DNA from: DAOUKH01 sp964291475
GTDB lineage: Bacteria > Chloroflexota > Dehalococcoidia > SHYB01
NCBI GenBank assembly: GCA_964291475.2
Contig: OZ220075.1
Coordinates: 1 to 64,000, forward strand
Direction of reading: 5' to 3'
Length of the DNA: 64,000 nucleotides
In this document: piece after piece, positions 43,195-53,241 of the stretch
How positions within the stretch are numbered: the first letter of the stretch is position 1
Layout: each line of letters opens with the position of its first letter
Made by a program: the position numbers and the translations under genes
Notes under the pieces: model-generated
Told to the model about the DNA's origin: nothing
What the model saw: only the letters and a program-made list of their open reading frames with translations
Database searches by the model: none

Positions 43195-44251
43195 ATGGGA
43201 ATCGACGACATCGTGGGCGTCATGCCCGTACTGGAGCGCCACCAGTTTCGACGTGGCGGCCCTGGAACGCTACATGGCGGCCAACGTCGAGGGCTTCTCC
43301 GGCAAGGCCGAGGTCGAGCAGTTCCGCACCGGGCAGTCGAACCCGACCTACCGGATCACGTCGGGCAGCCGCCGCTACGTGCTCCGGCGCAAGCCGCCGG
43401 GCAAGCTCCTCCCCTCGGCCCACGCCGTCGACCGCGAGTACCGCGTCATCACCGCGCTCCATGAGAGCGGCGTCCCCGTGCCGCGCAGCTACGCGCTGTG
43501 CGAGGACCCGGAGGTCATCGGCACCGCCTTCTACGTCATGGACTACGTCGAGGGCCGCATCCTCTGGGACCCTTGGCTGCCCGACGCCCCCCGCGACGAG
43601 CGGCCGGCCCTCTTCGACGAGATGAACCGCGTCATGGCCCTGCTGCACCGGGTCGACTACGAGCGAGTTGGCCTCGGAGACTATGGGCGCCCGGGAAACT
43701 ACTTCGAGCGGCAGATCAGCCGGTGGACGCGGCAGTACCGCGCCTCGGAGACGGAGCGCATCGAGGCGATGGAGCGGCTCATCGCCTGGCTGCCCGAGAA
43801 CATCCCGGCCGGCGACGAAAGCTCGATCGTCCACGGCGACTTCCGTTCCGCCAACGTCATCTTCCACCCCACCGAGCCGCGGATCACCGCCGTGCTCGAT
43901 TGGGAGCTCTCCACCATCGGCCACCCCCTCGGCGACTTCGCCTACCACTGCATGCACCGGCGGCTTCCCCAAGCGGTCGACGGCATGGCCGAGCTCGACC
44001 TCGCCGAGCACAACATCCCGCCCGAAGACGAATACGTGGCCGCCTACTGCGAGCGCACGGGCCGGAAGGGCATCGAGAACTGGGACTTCTACGTCATCTT
44101 CAACATGTTCCGGCTGGCGGCGATCAACCAGGGCATCGTGGCGCGGGCCATGGCGGGCACGGCGTCGAGCGAGCAGGCGATGCAGAAGGGCCTACGCGCC
44201 CGAGGCATCGCCGAGGCCGGGCTGCGCGAGCTGGAACGCATCGGCGGCTGA
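43195..44251 (+). CDS. APH-type phosphotransferase, ACAD10/11-kinase-like (one frameshift)
   Basis: The kinase-like fold shows FRTGQSNPTYRI, YVLRRKPPGKLLPSAHAVDREYRVI (ATP Lys and Glu), IVHGDFRSANVIFHP (catalytic Asp and Asn) and AVLDWELSTIGHPLGDFAY (metal Asp). This set is typical of the phosphotransferase domain fused to acyl-CoA dehydrogenase in eukaryotic ACAD10/ACAD11. Translation probably starts at ATG 43195 (MGIDDIVGVMPVLERHQF) after GGAGGG. One extra T near 43246 shifts the frame, and homology continues as DVAALERYMAANVEGFSG. The partner dehydrogenase gene follows 24 bp later. Confidence 0.9.
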
Positions 44252-44275
44252 GCCGCGGCAAAGGAGCAGACCCAT

Positions 44276-45505
<1,230 letters not shown>

Positions 45506-45534
45506 CCAAGGGAGACCCTTGCGCAACGCCCGAC

Positions 45535-45715
45535 CACGGCCCGCCTTAAGCCTCTCCCCCTCTGGGGGAGATTTGAGAGAGGGCACGCGCCGTCAGGCGC
45601 GTCGACGGGGCGGCGAGGGGGGTCTTACCTCTTCTCCCCTCGGGAGAAGATTGAGATGAGGGGCCCCCTCACAACCACCCTGGGCTATCGAAGCCCGCCA
45701 CCCTCGCCTCCGGTC
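45535..45715. repeat. Intergenic mosaic repeat block
   Basis: The block contains CTCCCCCTCTGGGGGAG (about 45555-45571), a GCACGCGCCGTCAGGCGCG inverted repeat, and the 'cttctcccctcgggagaagattgagatgagggg' module (about 45630-45662). Confidence 0.75.
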
Positions 45716-45756
45716 ACCCGCTTAAGCGAATCTCTCCAAAGGAAGGGGCCACGCCC

Positions 45757-46688
45757 ATGACCGTGATGGTGACCGGCGGGCCTTCATAGGCCGGCGGGTG
45801 TCGGACCTGCTCCTCTCGCGGGGCGAGCAGGTCGTCCGTTTCGACACCGTGGCCGGGCCGCCCGCCGAGGGCGCCGTCGACGTGCGCGGCGACATCACCC
45901 AGATGCCGCATCTGCTGGAGGCCATCGGCGACCACGGCGTGACTCGCATCGTCCACCTGGCCGCGCTGCTGCCGCCGGTGACGGAGGAGCGGCCCCACAC
46001 CGGGCTGCTGGTCAACGTGCAGGGCGCGGCGAACGTCTTCGAGGCGGCGCGGTGGGCCAAGATCGAGCGCGTCGTCTACGCGAGCTCTATCGCCGTCTAC
46101 GGCGACCAGTCGAACTTCGGCGACCACGCCCTCACCGAGGACGACCCCTCGCTGCCCTACAACGTCTACGGCCAGACGAAGGCGGTCAACGACTTCACCG
46201 CCGCCCGCTACCGGGAGCGCTGGGGCCTCGACCTGCGCGGCATCCGGATCTGCACCGTCTTCGGGCATGGGCGTACTACGGGACTCACCGGAATGATCGG
46301 CGGGCTGCTGATCTCACGGCCGGCCGTCGGCCTCCCGGTCGAGGTACCCGTCGACCCCGCCGAAGCCTCGTCGATGATCTACGTGGAGGACGCGGCGGAA
46401 ATCTTCACCCGCGCCGTGCTCAGCGGCGATCTGCGCAGCCCGGTCTACAACACCGGCGGCCACCTCGCGACCGTGCAAGAGGTCGCGGAACTGGTTGCCG
46501 AAATCATCCCCGGGGCGACGTTCACCTTCGGCGAGGCCAGAGTCCCCCACGTCTACCTGGTGGACAACAGCCGGATGCTCCGCGACATCGGCTACGAGCT
46601 TCCCCCGCTGCGGCAACGGGTCCTCGACCACGTCAACGCGGCCCGCGCCGAGGCCGGTCTCGACCCCGTTTCGGCGCCCGCTAGCTGA
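45757..46688 (+). CDS. NAD(P)-dependent epimerase/dehydratase (one frameshift near the N-terminus)
   Basis: This is an extended short-chain dehydrogenase. ATG 45757 begins MTVMVTGG, then the frame is lost near 45782 by missing bases in the glycine-rich GxxGFIG loop. It resumes as FIGRRVSDLLLSRGEQVVRFD. VDVRGDIT, VVYASSIAVYG and YNVYGQTKAVNDF (catalytic Tyr and Lys) follow, then NTGGHLATVQEVAEL. With repair the protein is about 312 residues. The family converts nucleotide sugars or reduces other carbonyls. It ends 8 bp inside the convergent monooxygenase gene. Confidence 0.88.
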
Positions 46689-47804
46689 CGGCGTCCGGGG
46701 CGGGGCTCGGCGACTTCTCGATGAATCGGGGGATCACCTGCTCGCCGAAGAGCCGTATCGAGGTCATGATCTCCTCGTGCGGCGTCCGGCCCGCCTGGAA
46801 GATCGGCATGAGCTGGTCGATGCCGAGCTGGGCGTAGCGCTCGACGGTGCGGGCGCAGGCGTCGGGGTCGCCGGCGCAGAACGAGCCGCCGTCGATGAGG
46901 GCGTCGGCGTCGGCGCCGACGACGCGTTCGGCCTCGTACTTGTTGCGCGTGAGGTGGTACTGGTAGTCCTTGGGGACCAGGGTCGGGTCGACGCCGGCCC
47001 AGTCGTTGGAGTGCCGCATGCGGGAGTTGGCGAAGTACCACAAGCCGGCGTCGCCGCCCAGCTTGCGGGCCTTCTCGTTGTCGAGGTCGCAGTGGGCGAT
47101 GGTGAAGGCCGAGACCTGCTCGTTGACGAACTTGCCCACGGGATGCGGGCAGTGCGCGAGGCCTCGCGGTAGGTCTGGATGCGCCGCTGCATGTCGCCGG
47201 GGTTGCCGATGGTGAAGCAGAGGGCGCCGAGGCCCTTGTCGCCGGCGGCCTGGAAGGTCTCCTCGCGGGTGCAGGCGACCCACATGGGCGGGTGCGGCTT
47301 CTGCACCGGTTTGGGAATCACCTCGCGGCGGGGAATGTCGTAGTACTTGCCCTTGTGCTCGAAGACCTCCTCGGTCCACATCCGCGGGATGATCTCGAGC
47401 GACTCCTCCCACATGCCGAGGGTGTCGTTGATGTCGACGCCGAAGGGGGTGAGCTGGTAGGGGGTGCCGGAGCGGCCGGTGCCGAACTCGACGCGCCCGC
47501 CGCTCATGATGTCGAGGGTGGCGACGTACTCGGCGACGCGGACGGGGTGGTTCACCGGCAGCAGCACCACGGCATGGCCGAGCCGCATCGTCTTCGTCCG
47601 CTGGCTGACCGCGCCGAGGAAGACCTCCGGCGAGCAGGAGTGGGCGAACTCGGTCAGGAAGTGGTGCTCGACGAACCAGACGTACTCGAAGCCGACCTCC
47701 TCGGCGAGCACGATCTGGTCGAGGGCTTCGCGGAAGATGTCCGCCTCGGTCTTGCCGTCCCACGGCTTGGGGAACTGGAGCTCGTAGAGCATCCCGAACT
47801 TCAT
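46681..47804 (-). CDS. Luciferase-like (LLM class) flavin-dependent oxidoreductase (one frameshift)
   Basis: The bacterial-luciferase-like barrel begins MKFGMLYELQFPKPWDGKTEADIFREALDQIVLAEEVGFEYVWFVEHHFLTEFAHSCSPEVFLGAVSQRTKTMRLGHAVVLLPVNHPVRVAEYVATLDIMSGGRVEFGTGRSG, with the canonical EHHF and flavin-contact segments. The frame shifts near 47158. The C-terminal part then reads HCPHPVGKFVNEQVSAFTIAHCD and ends FIEKSPSPAPDAVS at 46681. Total length is about 374 residues. Such F420- or FMN-dependent enzymes are greatly expanded in SAR202-type Chloroflexota. The promoter TTGACA-16-TAAGAT lies just upstream. Confidence 0.92.
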
Positions 47805-47831
47805 GGCGTCCCTCCGACCCCGGTCGCCGCA

Positions 47832-47859
47832 ATCTTACGGCGCTGGCCCTGCCTGTCAA
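47832..47859 (-). promoter_or_regulatory. Promoter of the LLM oxidoreductase gene
   Basis: On the minus strand TTGACA (47854-47859), a 16-bp spacer and TAAGAT (47832-47837) lead to the ATG at 47804. Confidence 0.65.
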
Positions 47860-47933
47860 CGCAACGGCGGCGAGGCTGCTACACTCCCCGTCAATGACTT
47901 GGGCCGCGCCGCCCATGCAAGCAAGGACCGCGC

Positions 47934-48695
47934 ATGAAGTTGAAGGACAAGGTCGCCATCGTCACCGGGTCGAGCCGGGGCATCGGTAAGGCCATCGCCA
48001 AGCTCTACGCCGCCGAGGGCGCCAAGGTCGTCGTGACGGGCCGCTCCGAGGTCGAGACGGAGAAGCTGGCGGGCAGCATCCACCTGACCGTCCAGGAGAT
48101 CCGGGAGGCCGGCGGCGAGGCCATGGCGATTCGCTGCGACCAGCGCTTCGACGACCAGGTCTTCGGGCTGGTCGAGCAAGTCGAGGCGGCCTACGGCCCC
48201 GTCGACATTCTGGTGAACAACGCCGCGGCGAGCGTCATGACGACCTTCCAGGAGATCTCGGTCAAGCACTTCGACCTGATCATGGACGTGAACGTGAAGG
48301 GCTACTTTCTCTTCATCCGGGCGGTGCTGCCCGCGATGCGGGAGCGGGGGAGCGGCGTCATCATCAACATCAGCTCCGGGGCGGGCCGGATGGCCGTCGA
48401 GTCGCCGCGCAACCTGGTCTACGGCATTTCGAAGGCCGCGGAGGACCGGATGACCCTCGGCCTCGCCGCCGAGCTGCGCGAGCACGGGATCAGCGTCACC
48501 GGCCTGATGCCCGCCCGCGCCGTGCTCACCGAGGGGGCCATCGCCTACTTCAAGGGGAACGTGCCGGAGAACTGGGGCGTCGGCCCCGAGAACATGGCCC
48601 AAGCGGCCCTCTACCTGGCGCAGCAGACCCCGGACGCGCTGACCGGCTGGGTCGGCGAGGACGAGGCCCTCCGCGACCAGACCGGCGCCTGGTAG
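47934..48695 (+). CDS. Short-chain dehydrogenase/reductase
   Basis: A classical SDR of 253 residues. It has TGSSRGIGKAIAKLYA (coenzyme loop, about 12-19), NNAAAS, NISSGAG and YGISKAAEDRMTLGLAAELREHGI (catalytic Tyr and Lys). The Arg/Ser pattern after strand 2 (TGRSEVE) suggests NADP(H). The substrate is unknown. A TACACT -10-like element at 47879-47884 precedes it. Confidence 0.93.
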   Translation: MKLKDKVAIVTGSSRGIGKAIAKLYAAEGAKVVVTGRSEVETEKLAGSIHLTVQEIREAGGEAMAIRCDQRFDDQVFGLVEQVEAAYGPVDILVNNAAASVMTTFQEISVKHFDLIMDVNVKGYFLFIRAVLPAMRERGSGVIINISSGAGRMAVESPRNLVYGISKAAEDRMTLGLAAELREHGISVTGLMPARAVLTEGAIAYFKGNVPENWGVGPENMAQAALYLAQQTPDALTGWVGEDEALRDQTGAW

Positions 48696-48762
48696 CCGTG
48701 CGCGATGAGGGACTCAAGGCCGGTGTACCGTCCGGAGTGAGGGTCACCGGCAAGGGAGCCCG

Positions 48763-49293
48763 ATGTTGTTGATCTTTGGAGGCCTCCCCGGCGTGGGGAA
48801 GACCGCGGTCGCAGCCGGACTGGCACGGGCCATAGGGGCCGTACACCTACGCATCGATTCCATCGAGCAGGCGCTGCGCAACTCCGATGTGCCGATATCG
48901 GGGCCCGAGGGATATGTGGTCGCCTACGCGGTCGCCGAGGACAACCTGAGGCTGGGCCACACCGTCATCGCGGACTCCGTGAACCCGGTGGAGGTGACAC
49001 GGGACGCTTGGCGAGGAGTAGCCCGGCGGGCGGGTAAGCCTTGCATCGAAATCGAGATCGTCTGTTTAAACGAGGCGGAGCACCAGCGCAGGGTGGAGTC
49101 GCGGTCGGCCGACATCGCCGGCCATCAATTGCCCACCTGGCAGCAGGTGTGCGACCGGAACTATGACCCCTGGGACGCGGGTATCGTCATAGACACGGCG
49201 GGGCAGAATATCCAGGCAAGCGTTTCAGCGCTGCGGAAATCGCTGGAAGACTTTGCTGGGAAGCCCGCAGGCTTCGACAGCCAGGAATCCTAA
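48763..49293 (+). CDS. Small P-loop kinase-like ATPase
   Basis: The Walker A is GGLPGVGKTAVAAGLARAIGA (about residues 6-26). HLRIDSIEQAL (substrate-binding Asp) and VIADSVNPVEVTRDAW follow, resembling AAA_33/zeta-toxin-like and small-molecule kinases. A CLNEAEHQRRVESR lid and TWQQVCDRNYDPW are also typical of this group. The product has 176 residues. The substrate cannot be assigned. The gene is 10 bp before the PEP mutase-family gene. Confidence 0.88.
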   Translation: MLLIFGGLPGVGKTAVAAGLARAIGAVHLRIDSIEQALRNSDVPISGPEGYVVAYAVAEDNLRLGHTVIADSVNPVEVTRDAWRGVARRAGKPCIEIEIVCLNEAEHQRRVESRSADIAGHQLPTWQQVCDRNYDPWDAGIVIDTAGQNIQASVSALRKSLEDFAGKPAGFDSQES

Positions 49294-49303
49294 GGAGGCG
49301 GCT

Positions 49304-50182
49304 ATGAGGACATCGACGACGCTGCGGAAGATGCTGGACGGGCCGGAGATCATCGTGTTGCCGGGCGCCTACGACGCGCTGTCGGCGCGGCTGGCGGAGC
49401 AGGCCGGCTTCGACGCGGTCTTCACCACGGGCTTCGGCTTCGCCGCGGCCACCCTCGGCGCGCCCGACTACGGTTTGATGACGATGTCCGAGATCATGGA
49501 CCGCACCCGGCACATCGCCCGCGCGGTGTCAATTCCGCTCGTCGCCGACATGGACACCGGCTACGGCAACGAACTCAACGTGATCCGCACCATCGAGGAG
49601 TGCGTCGAGGCGGGCGTCGCCGGCGTGATTCTCGAAGACCAGCAGTGGCCGAAGAAGTGCGGGCACTTCGAGGGCAAGCGCGTGATTCCCGCCGAAGACC
49701 ATGCCTCCAAGCTCAAGGCCGCCGTCCACGCACGCGGCGACGACGACCTCGTCATCATCGCCAGGACGGACGCCCGCGCGCCCTTAGGTTTCGACGAAGC
49801 GGTCCGCCGCGGCAACCTCTACCGCGACGCCGGCGCCGACGTCGTCTTCGTCGAAGCGCCGCAGTCGGTGGAGGAGCTCTCCGGCATCGCCGCCAACGTG
49901 CCCGGCGCGCCGCTCTTCGCCAACATGATCGAGGGCGGCAAGACGCCCTTGCTCAGCTCGGCGGAGTTGCAAGCGCTCGGCTTCAAGATGGTCGTCTACC
50001 CCCTCTCCGCCCTCTTCACCGCCGCCCACGCCATCGGCAACATCTACCGCGCCCTCAAAGAGGAAAAGACCACGAAGTCGCTGCAAGACACCCTCGTCTC
50101 CTTCCATGATTTCGAGGAGATCGTCGGCGTCCCCCACTACAAGGAAATCGAGCAGAAGTTCGCCGCCGGCAACGGAAGTTGA
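49304..50182 (+). CDS. Isocitrate lyase/PEP mutase-family enzyme
   Basis: A 292-residue TIM-barrel enzyme. LPGAYDALSARLAEQAGFDAVFTTGFG opens the barrel. PLVADMDTGYGNELNV (metal Asp), GVILEDQQWPKKCGHFEGKRVIP (the KKCGH loop with catalytic Cys) and IIARTDARA follow. The size and motifs fit methylisocitrate lyase, oxaloacetate decarboxylase or carboxyvinyl-carboxyphosphonate mutase-like members, and the substrate is open. The start at 49304 follows AAGGAGG. The end of the gene overlaps the -35 of vapB. Confidence 0.93.
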   Translation: MRTSTTLRKMLDGPEIIVLPGAYDALSARLAEQAGFDAVFTTGFGFAAATLGAPDYGLMTMSEIMDRTRHIARAVSIPLVADMDTGYGNELNVIRTIEECVEAGVAGVILEDQQWPKKCGHFEGKRVIPAEDHASKLKAAVHARGDDDLVIIARTDARAPLGFDEAVRRGNLYRDAGADVVFVEAPQSVEELSGIAANVPGAPLFANMIEGGKTPLLSSAELQALGFKMVVYPLSALFTAAHAIGNIYRALKEEKTTKSLQDTLVSFHDFEEIVGVPHYKEIEQKFAAGNGS

Positions 50183-50216
50183 CGGGAACCCATATCAAGG
50201 ATATGGTTTCCCATAT
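50179..50216 (+). promoter_or_regulatory. vapBC promoter with overlapping inverted-repeat operator
   Basis: TTGACG (50179-50184), a 17-bp spacer and TATGGT (50202-50207) form a promoter. CCATAT (50190-50195) and ATATGG (50201-50206) are a perfect inverted repeat around 5 bp, covering spacer and -10. A third half-site CCATAT lies at 50211-50216. Antitoxin binding here would repress the operon. Confidence 0.75.
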
Positions 50217-50454
50217 GAAGACCACGCTCAACATCGACGACACCGTCATGCAGCGCCTTCGGGAGGAGGCCGCCCGCCGCGGGACCACCATGTCTGCGCT
50301 GGTGGAAGCCGGCCTCCGCCGCGTCCTCGAGGACGTCCCAGCACGCGACGATGAACAGGACGACCTGCCGCCGCTGCCTAGTTGGCCGTGCGGCGGAACG
50401 CTGGTCGATATCTCCAACCGCGAGGAACTGTACCGGGCCATGGAAGAGGACTAG
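50215..50454 (+). CDS. vapB: VapB-type ribbon-helix-helix antitoxin
   Basis: The N-terminus MKTTLNIDDTVMQRLREEAARRGTTMSALVEAGLRRVLE is a typical RHH DNA-binding module, followed by a C-terminal tail (PPLPSWPCGGTLVDISNREELYRAMEED) that would clasp the toxin. The start at 50215 is preferred over 50203 because the promoter and operator end at its first base, implying a leaderless message. The product is 79 residues. The stop is 2 bp before the toxin start. Confidence 0.9.
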   Translation: MKTTLNIDDTVMQRLREEAARRGTTMSALVEAGLRRVLEDVPARDDEQDDLPPLPSWPCGGTLVDISNREELYRAMEED

Positions 50455-50456
50455 GA

Positions 50457-50891
50457 GTGCTCGTCTTCGACACCAACGTGCTGATCTACGCTCTTGACGA
50501 GAACTCGGAATTCCACCACTCCTGCCGCCTCCGCCTCGAAGAGGCGCGCCGAGACCCATCCCCGGCGTTCCTAACTTGGAATATCTGTTACGAGTTCCTG
50601 CGCGTTAGCACTCACCGGCGCATCCTTGTATCGCCCCGGACAGCGGCACAGGCTTGGAGCTTTCTCACGGGACTGCTGGCGTCTTCGGGCATCACCCTTC
50701 TCCATGCAACCGAGCGCCACGGCGCGGTCCTATCGCAGACCCTGTCGGAGTTGCCGGACGTCCGCGGCAATGTAGCCCATGACCTGCACACGGCGGTCCT
50801 CATGCGGGAGCACGGGATCAGCCGCATCTGCACCCGCGACACGGACTTCTACCGCTTTCCCTTCCTGAGCGTGGTCGATCCGCTGCGATAA
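50457..50891 (+). CDS. vapC: VapC PIN-domain ribonuclease toxin
   Basis: The PIN domain starts MLVFDTNVLIYALDENSEFH (first acidic residue). NICYEFLRV (Glu), NVAHDLHTAVLMREHGI (Asp) and ICTRDTDFYRFPFLSVVDPL (Asp) complete the metal-binding acidic cluster. VapC toxins cut specific RNAs, often tRNA or rRNA, when free of VapB. The start is GTG 50457, directly after the antitoxin stop. The 144-residue length is standard. Two tRNA genes lie just downstream on the opposite strand. Confidence 0.93.
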   Translation: MLVFDTNVLIYALDENSEFHHSCRLRLEEARRDPSPAFLTWNICYEFLRVSTHRRILVSPRTAAQAWSFLTGLLASSGITLLHATERHGAVLSQTLSELPDVRGNVAHDLHTAVLMREHGISRICTRDTDFYRFPFLSVVDPLR

Positions 50892-50930
50892 CTGCCCGCA
50901 CGAAAGCAGGGCGGCGGGAAGTAAGGCTAG

Positions 50931-51007
50931 TGGCGCGCCCGAAGGGATTCGAACCCCCAACCCTCAGATCCGAAGTCTGATGCTCTGTCCAGTTGAGCTA
51001 CGGGCGC
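50931..51007 (-). tRNA. tRNA-Arg (anticodon TCG)
   Basis: The acceptor stem GCGCCCG/CGGGCGC, D-arm GCTC...GAGC and anticodon stem TCAGA/TCTGA with loop CTTCGGA (anticodon TCG) are all seen. The T-arm has loop TTCGAAT. Discriminator G and an encoded CCA end (50931-50933) are present. Confidence 0.97.
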
Positions 51008-51077
51008 GGGCGAAACGCAGCGGCGAGGGCCGCGCTTCCATTATAGACCGGCGGCGGGAAACCCAAGCCGGGAATGA

Positions 51078-51154
51078 TGGGGTGGGCGAAGGGACTCGAA
51101 CCCTCGATCTCCAGGGCCACAACCTGGCGCCTTAACCACTTGGCCACGCCCACC
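51078..51154 (-). tRNA. tRNA-His (anticodon GTG)
   Basis: The anticodon stem CCAGG/CCTGG holds loop TTGTGGC (anticodon GTG). The acceptor GTGGGCG/CGCCCAC carries the extra G(-1) at 51154 opposite C73, the identity mark of tRNA-His. CCA is encoded (51078-51080). Confidence 0.97.
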
Positions 51155-51237
51155 GAGCGGCCGAAAAACGACCGTCATCCAGTGTAGCCCACAGAGGGCG
51201 CGGACGGAACCGGCCAGCCTTCGTCCGAGGGTAAAGA

Positions 51238-51543
51238 CTACGCGGCGCCGCGCTTCCGCTTGGGAGCGATCACGTCGAGCAGGTCGCCGACGGGGATGCT
51301 GCGCTCCAGCTCATGCCGCAGCGGCGTGCCGGGGTTGACGCGGTAGACGTTTCGCCGGCCCTTGCGCCGCCGGTCGAGGTAGCCGCCCTCAACCAGCTCG
51401 CCGACGATCTTGAGCGCCGTGCGTTCGGTGATGCCGATCGCAATGGCGATCTCACGGGCCGTGCTCTGCTGGTGCTGGGCGATCCAGCTTAACACCAGCG
51501 CGTGATTGGTAAGGAACTTCCAGTCGGATCCGCCTGCTTTCAT
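51238..51543 (-). CDS. Winged-helix transcriptional regulator
   Basis: The product is 101 residues from ATG 51543. The core LTNHALVLSWIAQHQQSTAREIAIAIGITERTALKIVGELVEGGYLDRRRKGRRNVYRVNPGTPLR is a winged helix-turn-helix with a recognition helix around TERTALKIVGEL and a wing RRKGRRNVYRV. It is similar in layout to MarR/ArsR-type small regulators. No ligand domain is present. An earlier in-frame ATG (51627) would read through the promoter region and is rejected. Target genes are unknown; the regulator may act on its own promoter. Confidence 0.85.
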   Translation of the reverse strand: MKAGGSDWKFLTNHALVLSWIAQHQQSTAREIAIAIGITERTALKIVGELVEGGYLDRRRKGRRNVYRVNPGTPLRHELERSIPVGDLLDVIAPKRKRGAA

Positions 51544-51597
51544 TGCGCCCCAACCCTTCCACGGTTTCCTGAAGTACGACTCATGTACAAGAATTGC

Positions 51598-51627
51598 ATT
51601 ATACCATCGGGTAAGTTGCTTGGGCAA
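51598..51627 (-). promoter_or_regulatory. Promoter of the winged-helix regulator
   Basis: On the minus strand TTGCCC (51622-51627), an 18-bp spacer and a perfect TATAAT (51598-51603) precede the ATG at 51543. GTTGC-TTGG-GCAAC (51616-51629), an inverted repeat over the -35, is a possible operator. Confidence 0.6.
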
Positions 51628-51655
51628 CAGGAGAGCGTCGTCCGAGCAAGGCGCA

Positions 51656-51680
51656 GGTTACCCTGTCGGAAAGGGTAACC
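51656..51680 (-). terminator. 9-bp hairpin downstream of aminopeptidase gene
   Basis: GGTTACCCT (51656-51664) and AGGGTAACC (51672-51680) pair perfectly around 7 nt, 14 bp past the aminopeptidase stop (minus strand). There is no U-tract. It could instead be an operator for the regulator downstream. Confidence 0.5.
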
Positions 51681-51693
51681 GAAACGCAAGACC

Positions 51694-53187
51694 CTACGCC
51701 GAATCGAGCACGAACTGCACCAATGTGCGCACCGGCACGCCGCTCGATCCTTTTGGTGTATAGCCGTCCGTCGACGCGGCGCGTGCGGTGCCCGCGATAT
51801 CGAGGTGCACCCACGGCGTCTTCTCGCTGAACTCGGCGAGGAACAGCGCCGCGGTAATCGAGCCCGCGTTCCGCCCGCCCGTGTTCTTCACGTCGGCCAC
51901 CTCGCTCTTGTTCTGCTTCTTGTATTCGTCGAACATCGGGAACTGCCACATCTTCTCGCCCGTCGCCCGCGACGCCTTGAGCAACCGGTCCACCGTCCGC
52001 TGGTTGTTGGTGAAGGCCCCGGTGGCGACCTTGCCCAGCGAGACGAGGATCGCACCGGTCAGCGTGGCGATGTCGATCATCGGCGAGAGCCCGATCTGGT
52101 TGCCGTAGCTGAGGGCGTCGGCTAGAAGCAGACGCCCCTCGGCGTCGGTGTTGTCGACTTCGATGGTCTTGCCGTTCAGCGCGGTAACGATGTCGCCCGG
52201 CTTCTGCGCGGTCGCGGACGGCAAGTTCTCCGCCGCGGGCACCAGTCCCGTCACGTTGATCTTTGGCTTCAGCAACCCGATGGCGCGCATCGCTCCGATC
52301 ACCGCGGCCCCGCCCGACATGTCGGTCTTCATCTCCGCCATCCCGCCCGCGGGTTTCAGAGAGATACCACCGGAGTCGAAGGTGACGCCCTTCCCCACCA
52401 GCCCGATGGCCTTCTCCGAGTCTGGGTCGCCCTTGTACTCCAGGATGATGAACTTTGGCGGCTGCGCGCTGCCCTTGGAGACGCCGAGCAGCGCCCCCAT
52501 GCCCCGCTCCTCCATCTCCTCGCGGTCGAAGACGGTTATGTCGAGCCCAGCGTCCACGGCGGCCTGCTCCGCCCGCACCGCCATGTCGGTCGGGGTCATA
52601 TGGTTCGCCGGGCTGTTGCTCATGTCGCGGGCCAGCATGGCCCCCTCGGCGATGATGCGCCCGCGCTCGATCCCCGCCCGTATGGCGGGCAGCTTGCTCC
52701 GCGCTCGCTCCACGATGGTGAGCTCGGTCACGCCGTCTTTCTTGAGCGGCTTGCCGGGACGCTGGTACTCGTAGAGGCCGAGGAGCGCCCCCTCGGTCAC
52801 CGCCTGCGCCGCCGCGGCGGCATCGAGTCCGCCCTCTCCCGCGCCGTGCAGCACCGTGGCGACCCGTTTCGCGCCGACCCGCTTCATCGCCCGCATCGCC
52901 GCCGCCGTGGCCCGCCGCGCCGCCTCGGCATCGAACTCGCGCTTCCGGCCCAGGCCGACGACGACGACTCGTGATGCCGGCACCTGCCCGAAGACGTGAA
53001 TCGTGGTGACCTGCCCCAGCGTTCCCTTGATCTCGCCGGCCGCGACGAGCTTAGAGATCGCACCGTCGAGGGCGCTATCGACGGCCCCCGTGACACCCCC
53101 TGGCTTCTTCACCCCCTGAAAGAGGTTCACGATCAGGGCGTCGGCGCGGACCTTGGTGGCATCCCTTGCGCTCGCTTTGACTTTCAT
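51694..53187 (-). CDS. pepA: Leucyl aminopeptidase (M17)
   Basis: The M17 two-metal peptidase signature is present: GKGVTFDSGGISLKP (metal Lys and Asp), MKTDMSGGAAVIGAMRAIG, and NTDAEGRLLLADALSYG (the NTDAEGRL motif). The N-terminal macro-like domain (1-160) is typical. The start MKVKASARD at 53187 follows GGAGGAG; the upstream ATG is not supported. The product is 497 residues. It removes N-terminal amino acids from peptides in the cytoplasm. It is the last gene of a minus-strand run starting with PadR. Confidence 0.96.
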   Translation of the reverse strand: MKVKASARDATKVRADALIVNLFQGVKKPGGVTGAVDSALDGAISKLVAAGEIKGTLGQVTTIHVFGQVPASRVVVVGLGRKREFDAEAARRATAAAMRAMKRVGAKRVATVLHGAGEGGLDAAAAAQAVTEGALLGLYEYQRPGKPLKKDGVTELTIVERARSKLPAIRAGIERGRIIAEGAMLARDMSNSPANHMTPTDMAVRAEQAAVDAGLDITVFDREEMEERGMGALLGVSKGSAQPPKFIILEYKGDPDSEKAIGLVGKGVTFDSGGISLKPAGGMAEMKTDMSGGAAVIGAMRAIGLLKPKINVTGLVPAAENLPSATAQKPGDIVTALNGKTIEVDNTDAEGRLLLADALSYGNQIGLSPMIDIATLTGAILVSLGKVATGAFTNNQRTVDRLLKASRATGEKMWQFPMFDEYKKQNKSEVADVKNTGGRNAGSITAALFLAEFSEKTPWVHLDIAGTARAASTDGYTPKGSSGVPVRTLVQFVLDSA

Positions 53188-53241
53188 CAGTTCTCCTCCG
53201 GGTTCTCGGCATCGCCGGCCCACGCCGGCGCATGTTCTTTC

